Translations under genes and position numbers: made by a program
NCBI GenBank assembly: GCA_036645955.1
Contig: JAVXND010000008.1
Span: 1 to 64,000 of the forward strand
Source: Limiplasma sp036645955
GTDB lineage: Bacteria; Bacillota; Clostridia; Christensenellales; Aristaeellaceae
Direction: 5' to 3'
Length of the DNA stretch: 64,000 bases
In this document: one piece after another, positions 11,501 to 19,122 of the stretch
Layout: the number at the start of each line of letters is the position of its first letter
Numbering within the stretch: the stretch's first letter is position 1
Notes under the pieces: model-generated
Seen by the model: the letters and a program-made list of their open reading frames with translations, nothing else
Database searches by the model: none
Told to the model about the DNA's origin: nothing

Positions 11501-14500
11501 GCGGTGGAGGCAAAATCATAAATGCGATAGGTCAAACTCTGCCAGCCATTTTGCAGGCTTTGAAGCTCCGTTTTTTGGGGGTCGCCGTCAATGGCGGCAA
11601 CCTTCTTTTGAATGCTCAGGTCGGGCAGCTCGGGGTTGGGGATGTTGGCAAAGATGCATACCGCAACGCCGCCGTTGTCATCTACCGTAACGGTGCGCGT
11701 GTGGTACCACGGATCGCCCTCATTGCTATTGGGTGTATAGTAGAACCCATTGGCCGCTTGTGTTTCGTGTACAAGGTATTGACCGGGTGCAAGCCCTGTG
11801 AAAACACAGTCGCTCAATAGGTAATTCATATAGGGCGCCGCTTTGCCGACATAGAACCTGCCGCCCTTTTCAAAGAGCGTGCTTGCACTGGTGAGGGTTT
11901 GCGGATCACTTGACGAATATTGATCCACAGGCTTGGTGTTTGTGTAGGAAGCGCCCTGATCGCTTAAGGAGGTTACTTCGAAGGTGGCGTATTTGGGTAC
12001 ATCCTGCTCGTTTGTAAATTTGAGGTAATTGTATTTGAGTACAGCCAAGCTGCCCTTGGGCGTATTGTACGCATCCAGGTTGACCGTTTCGCTTTGCGCA
12101 ACTACATAAGCCTGTTTACCCTCAATGGTCACGGCTTCCTTGAGCTGATTGCCATTGAGGTAAACAGCGAGGGAACCATCCACATGCGTAGCGGGCGTAT
12201 TTGTTTCTGCAATGGCGTAATATTCATTGCCTTGAAGCTTTGGAAGGTTGGGGAAGGTCAGCTGTCCCTTGTTATCGGTTGAAATCGTGGCCATTTTTGC
12301 TACGGATTTGCCGCCTTTAACACGGTATAAGGTAAATTCAGCATTGGCAAGCACATCCTCCGTACCCATGGTATGTTCGTGTGTGCGCCCATACTTTGTA
12401 AGGCTGATATACAGTCCCGTTGTATTCACAATGGCTTGTTCGCCCTTTAGCTCTGTAAGACTGCCGGGTGTAGCCGTAATCGCTACATCTGCGGCGGGTA
12501 CATGCCCAATGGGCGTATAAACCTCGGTTAACCAATACTGCGTTTGTTTTTCATCCTTTAGCAGACGGTCAAAGGGGAGCTTAAACTGCAAGTCGATGCC
12601 GCCGTTCACATCCGTTGTCCACAGCATACTCGCGTCTGTGCCTGCTAGCCATGATTGATCCTGTTGATAGAAAAGCTTGTTCTTGGCTTCATCTACATAA
12701 TAAACAGCGAATTTTACACCCTGCAAGGGAAGGGCGGGTGTGCGGTCGTCCGTCTTGAGCAATGAAATTTTAGCCGACGAAGGAACATTGCGCACGTGAA
12801 GCAAAACCGGTTTTTCGGTTGTGTGATCCGCTTGTATGATCACCTCTATTGCGCCGTTGACCCACTTCTGCGCACCCTTGTTCAGCGAATATTTACCGTA
12901 CCATGCATCGCTGCCCTGCTCCACCACATAGTACGTAGCAGGATCAAGCTCTACCGTAGCGGAGCCCGTGCCATTGGCAATAACCACATCTACAAAAGCC
13001 GGCGATGCGGGCGTAAGAAGATCCGCACTGGTGTAAAGGTTGAATTTGAGCGTGGCAGGCGCGTTTGCGGCAGGCTCAAAGTCCTTTTGAATGGTCAAAT
13101 GTCCTTTGCGAACGTTCTTTAGGGAAACACTGATGGTTGCCGGGGTGGTTTGCCCCAAATGAACGCCCGTTACCTTCACCACAGTCACAGGCTGTGCAGG
13201 CTGTTGATAGCCGACATAATGCGGAGGAACCGTTTCCGTTATCTTATACCAGCCTGGGAGCAAATCGGTTTTCTGAATCAAGCCTTGTGCATCGGTCACC
13301 CAATTGGCGTTGCTGCCTGTGAGGGGCTTAAAGCCTGGATCATCAGCCGTTGGTGCAGGCGCACCGTCCACCAATTCCTGACTGTTTGCGAAGGGCTTGA
13401 ATTGAATGGCAAAAGATACGTTGGGCATTGCAACGCCTGCATCATCCTTTTTGTCCAAGCGAATGCTTCCTTTGCCGGGGTTTACAAGCGATACCGTTTT
13501 TTCTGCCTCATTGGCTCCGAAGGTAATGGGCAGTACATTTTGGTTCACCAGCTTGAAGTAGCTCTTCTCAACATCGGACAACGGGTTGCCGTTGATCGAA
13601 ACCTCTTCAACGCTATAGGAGCCGTTGGGCAGTGCAATGGCATTGGTAACGCCGTCTGCGTTGGTCGTGAGGGTGTTTTGGCTGATTTCGCGGCCATTTG
13701 CGTCTTTGATGGGCGTACCGTCAGCATTTGTAATGCGAAGTACGACATTGGCCGCAGGGTTGCCTGCCGCATCGATCTTTTTCAGCGTTAAATGGCGATA
13801 GGCAGGGTCAAAGATTACGGGAGTGATGGTTTGTTCACCGCGATAATCGGGTGAAACAATCGATCCCGTGCTTCCGCTGATGTCGTAGCCGTCAATGGTT
13901 GCAATTTCTTTGTAGTAATAGGTGGTGTTTCGATTCACCATGAAGTTTGCATAGCCATATGCATTTGTAAGCGCCTTTGTCACAAGCCTTGTGCAAGCCT
14001 GATCTGAATAAATGCCTATTTCAACCCCTTGAAGCGGTTTCAGGTTCGCTTCTGTTTCCGAGGTGGGCACACCGTTTGCAACATTGTAACCCATCTTGCG
14101 CACGCGCATAGGCACTAAATTGGATTGGTTGTTAACAATGGGGTTCTTATTGGCGTTGGTGTACGTGGTATCGAGCAGATAGGTAGCCCCAGCTTCCGTA
14201 TTCCTTGTTTCAATGGTCAGCGGATATTCAAATTGAACCGGGGTGCTGTCCGCAGGGTAACTCACCTCGCGCAAAACGAAATTGGCTTTATAATTGATGG
14301 GGGATTGGCTGGTTACGGTAATGTATGGTTTTAATTTGTTATTGCGCATGAGTTCGCCGAATTCAAACGATTCGGAAATACCACGGCCCGGGTCTTTTTG
14401 ACCCTCCTGTGTATCTGTGCCTGTGGTGAACTTTGTAAGCAAAGCGCCTTTTTTGAAATCGCTATCCGCAAGCCAAAGCTCAAAGGTGACATTGGCAAGC

Positions 14501-17500
14501 GGAATTTCTTTGTTTTGATTGATGCGAAGCACCTTATCCAGCTGTACTTGGAAGTAGCGCAGATCCTTTGTTCCAGGACCAGTGATGGGTGTGTTCTTCA
14601 CTTCAATATTTGTTATGCCGTTTTTATTATATTTGTCCTTCGTCAAAGGCCCGATAATGCCATCGCCAACAATCTCGTAGGCACTGGGTTCCTTGATTTC
14701 CTCAAACCAGAATACATTGCCATAAATCTGTGCTTCCGTCAGGAAGGAGCCGCTTTCGTTTTTCACGGTGCCCGTTTCATAGATATAGGCATTCGGGTTC
14801 TTCTTTTTGAGCTCGGTCACAATTTCTTTGTTGGTTTTGCCTTTGTATAGGGTTTCATATTCCGCTTGTGTGCAGCTATGAAGCAGGAATTTCGCATGGT
14901 CAAGCAGCTTTGTCGGGTCGGTTGCGTCTTGCTTGATCAGCTTAAATTGTGCATAGGATTCATAGTTGAGCAAAGCTTCTTTATCGAATGTTTCATAGAT
15001 TTTCTCTGTTGCGTTCAGGTTTTGAATGCTCATGAGATCAAGCGTGAGGCTGTTGTAATCCGCAAGGCAGGCAGCGGGCTGTCCTTGAAGCTCCTGGGCA
15101 TTGACAGGCAGCTTTTTGCCATCGGGGAGCTCGCAGGTATCGGGCTTGGCAAGCTCTACAAAGGCATAGGTTTTGGTCGCATCCAAATCGTTAAAGGTTG
15201 CTTTGCCGTTTTCTTTGGTGGTGATGGATTCCTTCCATTCAAGCTTACCATCTTTGATTTCATAAATGGCAAGCTCCACGCCATTCAGCGGATAATTAAT
15301 GTAGTGACCCGTGTTCACTTCCCAGTGCTTTTTCAGGAATTTTTTGATGATAACCGATACCTTGGGCGCGTTTGCGTAGCGATAGGTAGCGGTGCACTTA
15401 TCCTGATTGGCCAATATTTGTGTTTTGACCGTATTGTCATCAGGCGGGAAATAGCCTGCAGGGGGGGTGCTTTCAACCACGGCATAGCTTAGCGCCTTGC
15501 CGTTCATAGCGTAGAGGGGCAAATTGTTCAGTTCAAAATAGCCGCCGTTGTTGGTTAGGATATTGGGTCTTGTATAAGGCACCATGCCAGAAGCAGGCGT
15601 ACCTGCACCAAAGCCAGCGGCTGTTAAAGCCTTGATGGTTTCCTTGTCGGCTTCAGGCACATCAACGCTTACCGTGTACGAAGCGTTCTTCAAATTGCTC
15701 CCCGTTTTTGCGTCGGTTTTGCGAATGTAAATTTTGCCGCGGTTGAGCGCATTTTGAATGGTTGCGTCGGTTGTTTTGTTGTCCTGCAATGTATAGGGGC
15801 CGAAATAGAGGAGATCGCCTATTTTTTCACCCGTGCCGATGTGCTGAATCGCTGGGGGAATGGCATTGCTTGGCGTAGCGGTTTCAAGCAGGTAATAATT
15901 GTTTCCCGCTTCCTCAAGCGGTTCACCAATGAGTTTGTTTGTTTGTTTGTTCACCGTAAGCTGGTAGCTGGTACCATCGGCTTTTTTGACCTCCGTCATG
16001 CTGCCGTCTGCTTGCTTGCGGTATAAGGTAAAGGTAAAGTCGCCGTTCCCCATATCACATTTTTTGTTTGTGGTTTGGTCGATCAATTCCTTTGTGAGCT
16101 GAATTTTGGGTTTGGCATCGTTTGTAAAGGTCAGCTCATAGCGTGTGAGCGGATCGCGCACCAAAATTTCCTGATGGCTTGGGTTGCTCAAGCGATAACC
16201 CGCAGGTGCTTTCACCTCTTCTACATAATAGGTAAGCCCAATGGGCAAATCGGATACAAGCACCGTGCCGTTTGCATCTGTGGTGTAAACCGTTTGATCG
16301 TTTGGAATATAGGTTTTGGTTACTTTGTCACTGCCCAAGGTATATACCTTGAATTCAGCACCGACCAATCCAGCTTTTGTATCAGCGCCTATTTTCTGAA
16401 TTTGAATTTGCCCTTTGTTTTCTTTGTTGATGATGTGCTTGCTCGCGTCCGTTAAGTCCGTTGCTTTGCTCCAATCCGCGAGGGTGATCGGGCCCCAATA
16501 CTCATCATTGGGGGTGCTGTCGGCAGGATACACCACGGTATTGCCCGTGCTGCTATCCTTGTCTTCTTGTACATAGTATTCCATTTTCAAGCCGTTAGGA
16601 TCATCAATCGGCAGTAGAGCGGTTGTAACAAAGCCCTGCGCATCGGTAACAGGCAATGCGCCCTTTAAAATGTAGCTTCCGCTTGCATCCTTCGTGTACA
16701 GGTTAAACTTTTTGCCTTCAGCATAGGTAATTTGGCTTGGGGGATTTCCCGCGCTCAACACATGCTGCTCTTTACGGAATTTGAAGCTGCCTTGAAGCAC
16801 ATTATAAAAGGAAGCTTCTTGTTTGTTGGCGTCTTTAAACTGCCAAGTATACTGATGGCTATCCTTTGTGAAGGAAGCATCGGCACAGGTTGATTCGCTC
16901 AGACGGTACCAGTAATAGTTACCGTTGCCATCAGCGCGCGGAAGACCCTTCACAGTCATGGACGATGATGCATCCGTCAGCTGATGATGGGTAACCGTGG
17001 TGGTGTTGCCAGCGGGAAAGGCAGGATCTGTAGAACGCTCAAGCGTAAAGGCAAAGGCGCTTGCTTGCGTGCCTTTTACTTCATGGATGGGCTTCTTTTC
17101 CTGCGCTGTATAATCGCGCCCTGCCTTTTCATATTGCACCGCATATTTATAGAAGGTAAGCGAAGCATCGTTTTTGTAGTTGATGATGGGATCGACTGTT
17201 ATATCCGTTGTTTGACCCTGCGTAATGGTAATGGGCTTGCTCTGCGTTTGCAAGACATAACCATCGGGTGCTTTGGTTTCCGTCATTTGATAGCTGCCCA
17301 CGGGTAGCAGAATAAATGCGCTTCCATCCTGCTGTGTGGTGACGGTATAAGTAGGGGTGGTGGTACCGTCCTTCACAAAGGTAAATTCCGCACCCGCAAG
17401 ACCCTTCTTATTCTCATCCTGTTTGGTGAATTTAAGCAGGCCCTTGCCAATCACGGGGTTTAAGAAGGTGACCTTCGCAGTTGCTTTTTCGGTTACTTGG

Positions 17501-19044
17501 AGGTTGATCCAGGATTGGTTTGCGGTCGTTCCCCCATCATAGGTAATTTGACTGCAAGCAGACGTATCCTTGGGGAAGGTCGTTTGCAAAATCACGTATT
17601 CACCCGGTGCAAGGGCTTTGCTCTTGGTTTGAGCGTCTTGCGTGGTATCGGTTACGCTTAAATTTGCCACAGCTGTTGCGCCCGCCGCAGGCACACCGTT
17701 TACAACATCCTGTGCATTGTAAATGGCAAAGTTTGCGGAGCCTGTAAATACGCTGTTATAAAACGCATTGTAAGGCACTTCCTTCTGACTGCCCTCGGAA
17801 AGCTCCAGCATTTCAGTCACTTGGACAAAGCCAGCCTCTGTAAGCTCACGATATTTGGCTTGCGCTTCACTGACAGCGGTTGCAGGCGCAGTGCCTACGA
17901 GCGTATAATCAATGGCAGCATTGTTGGTAAGCGTAAAGGTTTGCGTAGGTTGCGGCTCAGCATAGGGAAGCTTAAACTCCGCTTGCGGATAGCTTGCCGT
18001 TACCAGATATTCTGTATAGGCAGGGGTGTCCCCAGCCGCACTGGCTGTGCCAGTGGTTTTGATTGTGTTGTATTGATTTGTTTGGAGGGTTTTTCCGTCT
18101 GCACCCAGTGCTGTGCTTGTACCGATTGGCGTTACGGTTCCAGTTTGTACGCACACAAGGGCAGCGGAGGCAGGCTTCACGTCTTTGCCAGAAACCCCTG
18201 TAAAAACAGGCAGTACATCCGTTAATGCAAAGGATGTAAAATTCAAAATACCTGTTTTATCATAATCGTTGGTTTCGGCGGAAAGCGTGCCATTGATCGC
18301 TTTTCCCACTTTCAAGCGGTAGGTAAACACAACGGAGCCCATGCCGTCTGGTTTGGGTTCGCCCTCAAGCGCTTTATTGACCATCCATTGGCTATCGGCA
18401 ATGTTTTGAACTGTGGTGTCATTGGCGTCAAGCTGTATATGACCCGTAAAGGTTTTTTCTTGTGTCTGCCCCAAGTTTTGATCTGTTACGGAAACATCCG
18501 CAGTCATTGCAAGAACCAGTGGACCATAGCTGCTTCCATTGGGTGCAGAACCGTTATTGGTCATGCGGGCATTGACCATAAAGCTGTGACTGCCAAACTT
18601 CTTCACATCGCCAAGGTCAATGACATAGGGATTTGCCGCATTGTGTTCGATGCCATTTTTATCAATCACAACCACATTTTCAGGCGGTGTAAGCGTAAAG
18701 GTCACATTCTTATATTGATCATAAGCCGCAATCGGGTTGCCGTTCTTCAAGAGATAGGTTGGTGCATTATTGAGCGTATAGCTGATTTCATAAGAAAATT
18801 CTTCGCCTGTAGGAATGCCGGCACGCGGATTGGCGCTTGCCATGGCAGATACATGGGGCGATGAAACCGTTTCATTGCTTTTAATCGCTTCATCCACCAC
18901 TTCAAAAGCAGTTTTCAAGGTTGCGCCCTGCGGGTTGATTTCATAAAGCGTGCTGGTTTCTGCCAAAACAGAGGTTGGCAAAGCACTCAACAGCATTGTG
19001 AGTGTCATGAGCAGGGCAATGGATTTCTGAAAGTACTTATTCAT
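5533..19044 (-). CDS. Giant secreted surface protein with SpaA/Cna_B-type, DUF11, SdrD_B and repeated isopeptide domains
   Basis: A 4503-residue protein (roughly 0.48 MDa), started by ATG after GGGAGGTTCACCCC. Signal peptide 1-28 (ends SVLA). Residues about 30-525 form an adhesin-like N-terminal region. From about 530 to 2470 come many SpaA/prealbumin-like modules with the usual early Lys, middle Glu (for example TETKAPDGY, VEEVKAPAGY) and late Asn that make intramolecular isopeptide bonds. Two DUF11-like domains lie near 2700 and 2880, an SdrD_B-type domain at about 3080 (GNRVWLDVNGNGLQD), a Spy0128-like pilin domain at about 3400, seven tandem repeats at about 3531-4378 and a final Cna_B domain. 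There is no LPXTG signal and no C-terminal membrane segment; the chain ends VPLGGNVNMNEGDCFN. A cell-surface adhesin or stalk is inferred. No sortase gene is present nearby. Upstream and on the same strand is a secreted repeat protein, 78 bp away. Confidence 0.9.
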   Translation of the reverse strand: MNKYFQKSIALLMTLTMLLSALPTSVLAETSTLYEINPQGATLKTAFEVVDEAIKSNETVSSPHVSAMASANPRAGIPTGEEFSYEISYTLNNAPTYLLKNGNPIAAYDQYKNVTFTLTPPENVVVIDKNGIEHNAANPYVIDLGDVKKFGSHSFMVNARMTNNGSAPNGSSYGPLVLAMTADVSVTDQNLGQTQEKTFTGHIQLDANDTTVQNIADSQWMVNKALEGEPKPDGMGSVVFTYRLKVGKAINGTLSAETNDYDKTGILNFTSFALTDVLPVFTGVSGKDVKPASAALVCVQTGTVTPIGTSTALGADGKTLQTNQYNTIKTTGTASAAGDTPAYTEYLVTASYPQAEFKLPYAEPQPTQTFTLTNNAAIDYTLVGTAPATAVSEAQAKYRELTEAGFVQVTEMLELSEGSQKEVPYNAFYNSVFTGSANFAIYNAQDVVNGVPAAGATAVANLSVTDTTQDAQTKSKALAPGEYVILQTTFPKDTSACSQITYDGGTTANQSWINLQVTEKATAKVTFLNPVIGKGLLKFTKQDENKKGLAGAEFTFVKDGTTTPTYTVTTQQDGSAFILLPVGSYQMTETKAPDGYVLQTQSKPITITQGQTTDITVDPIINYKNDASLTFYKYAVQYEKAGRDYTAQEKKPIHEVKGTQASAFAFTLERSTDPAFPAGNTTTVTHHQLTDASSSMTVKGLPRADGNGNYYWYRLSESTCADASFTKDSHQYTWQFKDANKQEASFYNVLQGSFKFRKEQHVLSAGNPPSQITYAEGKKFNLYTKDASGSYILKGALPVTDAQGFVTTALLPIDDPNGLKMEYYVQEDKDSSTGNTVVYPADSTPNDEYWGPITLADWSKATDLTDASKHIINKENKGQIQIQKIGADTKAGLVGAEFKVYTLGSDKVTKTYIPNDQTVYTTDANGTVLVSDLPIGLTYYVEEVKAPAGYRLSNPSHQEILVRDPLTRYELTFTNDAKPKIQLTKELIDQTTNKKCDMGNGDFTFTLYRKQADGSMTEVKKADGTSYQLTVNKQTNKLIGEPLEEAGNNYYLLETATPSNAIPPAIQHIGTGEKIGDLLYFGPYTLQDNKTTDATIQNALNRGKIYIRKTDAKTGSNLKNASYTVSVDVPEADKETIKALTAAGFGAGTPASGMVPYTRPNILTNNGGYFELNNLPLYAMNGKALSYAVVESTPPAGYFPPDDNTVKTQILANQDKCTATYRYANAPKVSVIIKKFLKKHWEVNTGHYINYPLNGVELAIYEIKDGKLEWKESITTKENGKATFNDLDATKTYAFVELAKPDTCELPDGKKLPVNAQELQGQPAACLADYNSLTLDLMSIQNLNATEKIYETFDKEALLNYESYAQFKLIKQDATDPTKLLDHAKFLLHSCTQAEYETLYKGKTNKEIVTELKKKNPNAYIYETGTVKNESGSFLTEAQIYGNVFWFEEIKEPSAYEIVGDGIIGPLTKDKYNKNGITNIEVKNTPITGPGTKDLRYFQVQLDKVLRINQNKEIPLANVTFELWLADSDFKKGALLTKFTTGTDTQEGQKDPGRGISESFEFGELMRNNKLKPYITVTSQSPINYKANFVLREVSYPADSTPVQFEYPLTIETRNTEAGATYLLDTTYTNANKNPIVNNQSNLVPMRVRKMGYNVANGVPTSETEANLKPLQGVEIGIYSDQACTRLVTKALTNAYGYANFMVNRNTTYYYKEIATIDGYDISGSTGSIVSPDYRGEQTITPVIFDPAYRHLTLKKIDAAGNPAANVVLRITNADGTPIKDANGREISQNTLTTNADGVTNAIALPNGSYSVEEVSINGNPLSDVEKSYFKLVNQNVLPITFGANEAEKTVSLVNPGKGSIRLDKKDDAGVAMPNVSFAIQFKPFANSQELVDGAPAPTADDPGFKPLTGSNANWVTDAQGLIQKTDLLPGWYKITETVPPHYVGYQQPAQPVTVVKVTGVHLGQTTPATISVSLKNVRKGHLTIQKDFEPAANAPATLKFNLYTSADLLTPASPAFVDVVIANGTGSATVELDPATYYVVEQGSDAWYGKYSLNKGAQKWVNGAIEVIIQADHTTEKPVLLHVRNVPSSAKISLLKTDDRTPALPLQGVKFAVYYVDEAKNKLFYQQDQSWLAGTDASMLWTTDVNGGIDLQFKLPFDRLLKDEKQTQYWLTEVYTPIGHVPAADVAITATPGSLTELKGEQAIVNTTGLYISLTKYGRTHEHTMGTEDVLANAEFTLYRVKGGKSVAKMATISTDNKGQLTFPNLPKLQGNEYYAIAETNTPATHVDGSLAVYLNGNQLKEAVTIEGKQAYVVAQSETVNLDAYNTPKGSLAVLKYNYLKFTNEQDVPKYATFEVTSLSDQGASYTNTKPVDQYSSSDPQTLTSASTLFEKGGRFYVGKAAPYMNYLLSDCVFTGLAPGQYLVHETQAANGFYYTPNSNEGDPWYHTRTVTVDDNGGVAVCIFANIPNPELPDLSIQKKVAAIDGDPQKTELQSLQNGWQSLTYRIYDFASTASNVIQLNLKWLELEDADISFQDRENQPTQVEHYVEAITIGACSYLPTQINPNPKQDKIYATVYGWKDAVETTKQKIATVDVTDTSKNVSLGQKYDGFSIVYGTDTLGNPSGLAGGFKAGPVDAVVFMRQENKAEVHAAAKVLNKAKVRMAYDIGTQEVQATSWKEALANAVAVSEEKIPSMQLHKTSVCINEEGIEVPNQNAVQPGGKIKYTITLTNVSQNGAEMVDPVLIDQMPSLVDFDIANVAITAPAGVKHSQPAKNGQYAYCVFTGKLAPNASITMTLEGTVKYATVENPSGKIENAAFALSTHLQNKNHLNPTGTSFGDEKGQLPTHPVEGSIFGGEELSYLALKAATTNNLEQTSSIQLYKLVSADLGEGVNSFYGSNQYAIASIGGEIRYKLVLVNGGQSTIDHIRVIDKLPHVGDTSVGTTSNRYSAWQVDFTKVISVTHTTQGDIPYTLHTTKAQDDRLYTNALKGTYDGWVTGQAEGTRGLALEFPESISLAPREQICITLQCKAPVGETAKDGYFRMAVNDTNSSFTVTGASKLRLINSATVKVTLSPEPVSLGNRVWLDVNGNGLQDYASGENIEQPGSVQLERDMTASAGIRFDLRSFVNSNTAYATTSQALGTNGFYQFNNLYPAKINPYYQNTAYDANRDIKNDCLLGDARSSYQLAVSGIPAGYMPTAAFGGGTVPDYEQEVPSRKQDSNFKNGANGVYTSEKFYLKAEPLLDPSFDLGLLRYRHLEIAKSGSNGAAIAGATFKIYGPYEQQELHGIGGKGLVLDPSKLVDTISTNAAGIAKFTSTGASHYLNFYRSYVVVESASPQAYYLRDGLIAKDNTSIASAADYPAMSGGDISKDNYFILKARTDSETIITENVNVVDEYVSDGSLMISGQKNMLGGILSAGDYEFVLTATGTGEALDADFLQANPNGLKVTNDADGKFTFPAMLYGYSDRDHSYLYTLQETNAKVAGVTYDATIYQISVSMIDNGDGTLKVNHTITQKDGKPVTDVVFNNKSHGLLTLEKKVAGNAGDVTKAFTFTIRLTNAKNKPLTGTYICTGTGAPADGTLTFDEKGMATIALKDQQSIVLSELPTGTKYAITESDYTAHGYNTTAVNATGTIAKQDKPNQAAVFTNTRNAGALKVQKLLHGNAADAAKKFTFTIQLSRSDGMPVDREYACEGGVYSTLTFANGAATVELAGNETVTIKDILAGTQYTVTEADVHTQGYFPSPASGVVKGAIDIGTIASASVTNTRNTAELTLLKTLAGNDADANKPFTMHIALQNEQGVQLAGTYDYTSTGGYLPATGKITVDQAGHTTVALKGGQSMTILGIPVGTLGTSYTVTEDDYTADGYLSSIIYPDSIHKLNDIAGAKVEVVNTRNTAALLVSKTIMGNGHVVEEDKQNHPFRFTLKLSRTDLMNVNGTYACELYTDGTAAPAPYSLVVTNGVASFELKHGQSLHIPHVLVGTQYSVTEDDYSAEGYATNPASRVQTGNIPWDQASCTAAFINTRETGKLAISKLVKGNAGDNAKDFAFTLTLTRGDTVSVDETYPCVLTTGNQAANTTLTVTGGKASFTLKHNQTLTISDILKGTSYTVQEASYFTEGYQTLPQDGKQSGTIASTSIPAKAEYVNTRNAGSLNVQKVLAGNAPEYGRPFNFHLTLSRTDGIPVNHSYTYQINGVKAGTLTPDAKGEYQFTIVGGQTLTLLDVLVGTAYNLYEDSYQADGYITTATGTAGTMTAQGKLAIFTNERNTGSLVLRKELAGNATEPDKRFNFTIRIQDKNGNRLNGSYAYRGSKAGNLGFANGVAHISLLGGEQITISDLPADATYFVAEAEANADNYITTSTGTAGTIRANANATATFVNTRNVQAEFINLPVLKVWNDANNADKLRPNAITIYLYADGQAVMSAELTNANGWSYTFENLPSYRADGALVHYTVVEVAVADYYASVAYGNGEVSLTNTHTIERFTVLKEEKVPLGGNVNMNEGDCFN
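5910..8450 (-). repeat. Seven tandem ~121-residue isopeptide-type domains inside the giant adhesin
   Basis: Seven consecutive units begin with a K-x-x-x-GN-type strand (KKVAGNAGD, KLLHGNAAD, KTLAGNDAD, KTIMGNGHV, KLVKGNAGD, KVLAGNAPE, KELAGNATE). Each has a central T-E-D/S/A acidic motif and ends near FTNTRN. Each unit is about 363 bp. Sequences differ clearly between copies, so this is an old protein-domain expansion rather than recent DNA duplication. Confidence 0.85.
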
Positions 19045-19084
19045 GGGGTGAACCTCCCTATATCCTCGTTACGTTGGGATGTGC

Positions 19085-19118
19085 AATGCTACACCGTGAT
19101 TTTTCACGGTGTAGCATT
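19085..19118 (-). terminator. 15-bp perfect hairpin between the repeat protein and the adhesin gene
   Basis: Perfect 15-bp arms (19085-19099 and 19104-19118) around a 4-base T loop. On the minus strand no T run follows the stem, so it is more likely an attenuator, processing site or mRNA-stabilising hairpin than a full stop. No convincing separate promoter was found between it and the adhesin start, which supports read-through. Confidence 0.5.
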
Positions 19119-19122
19119 TGAT

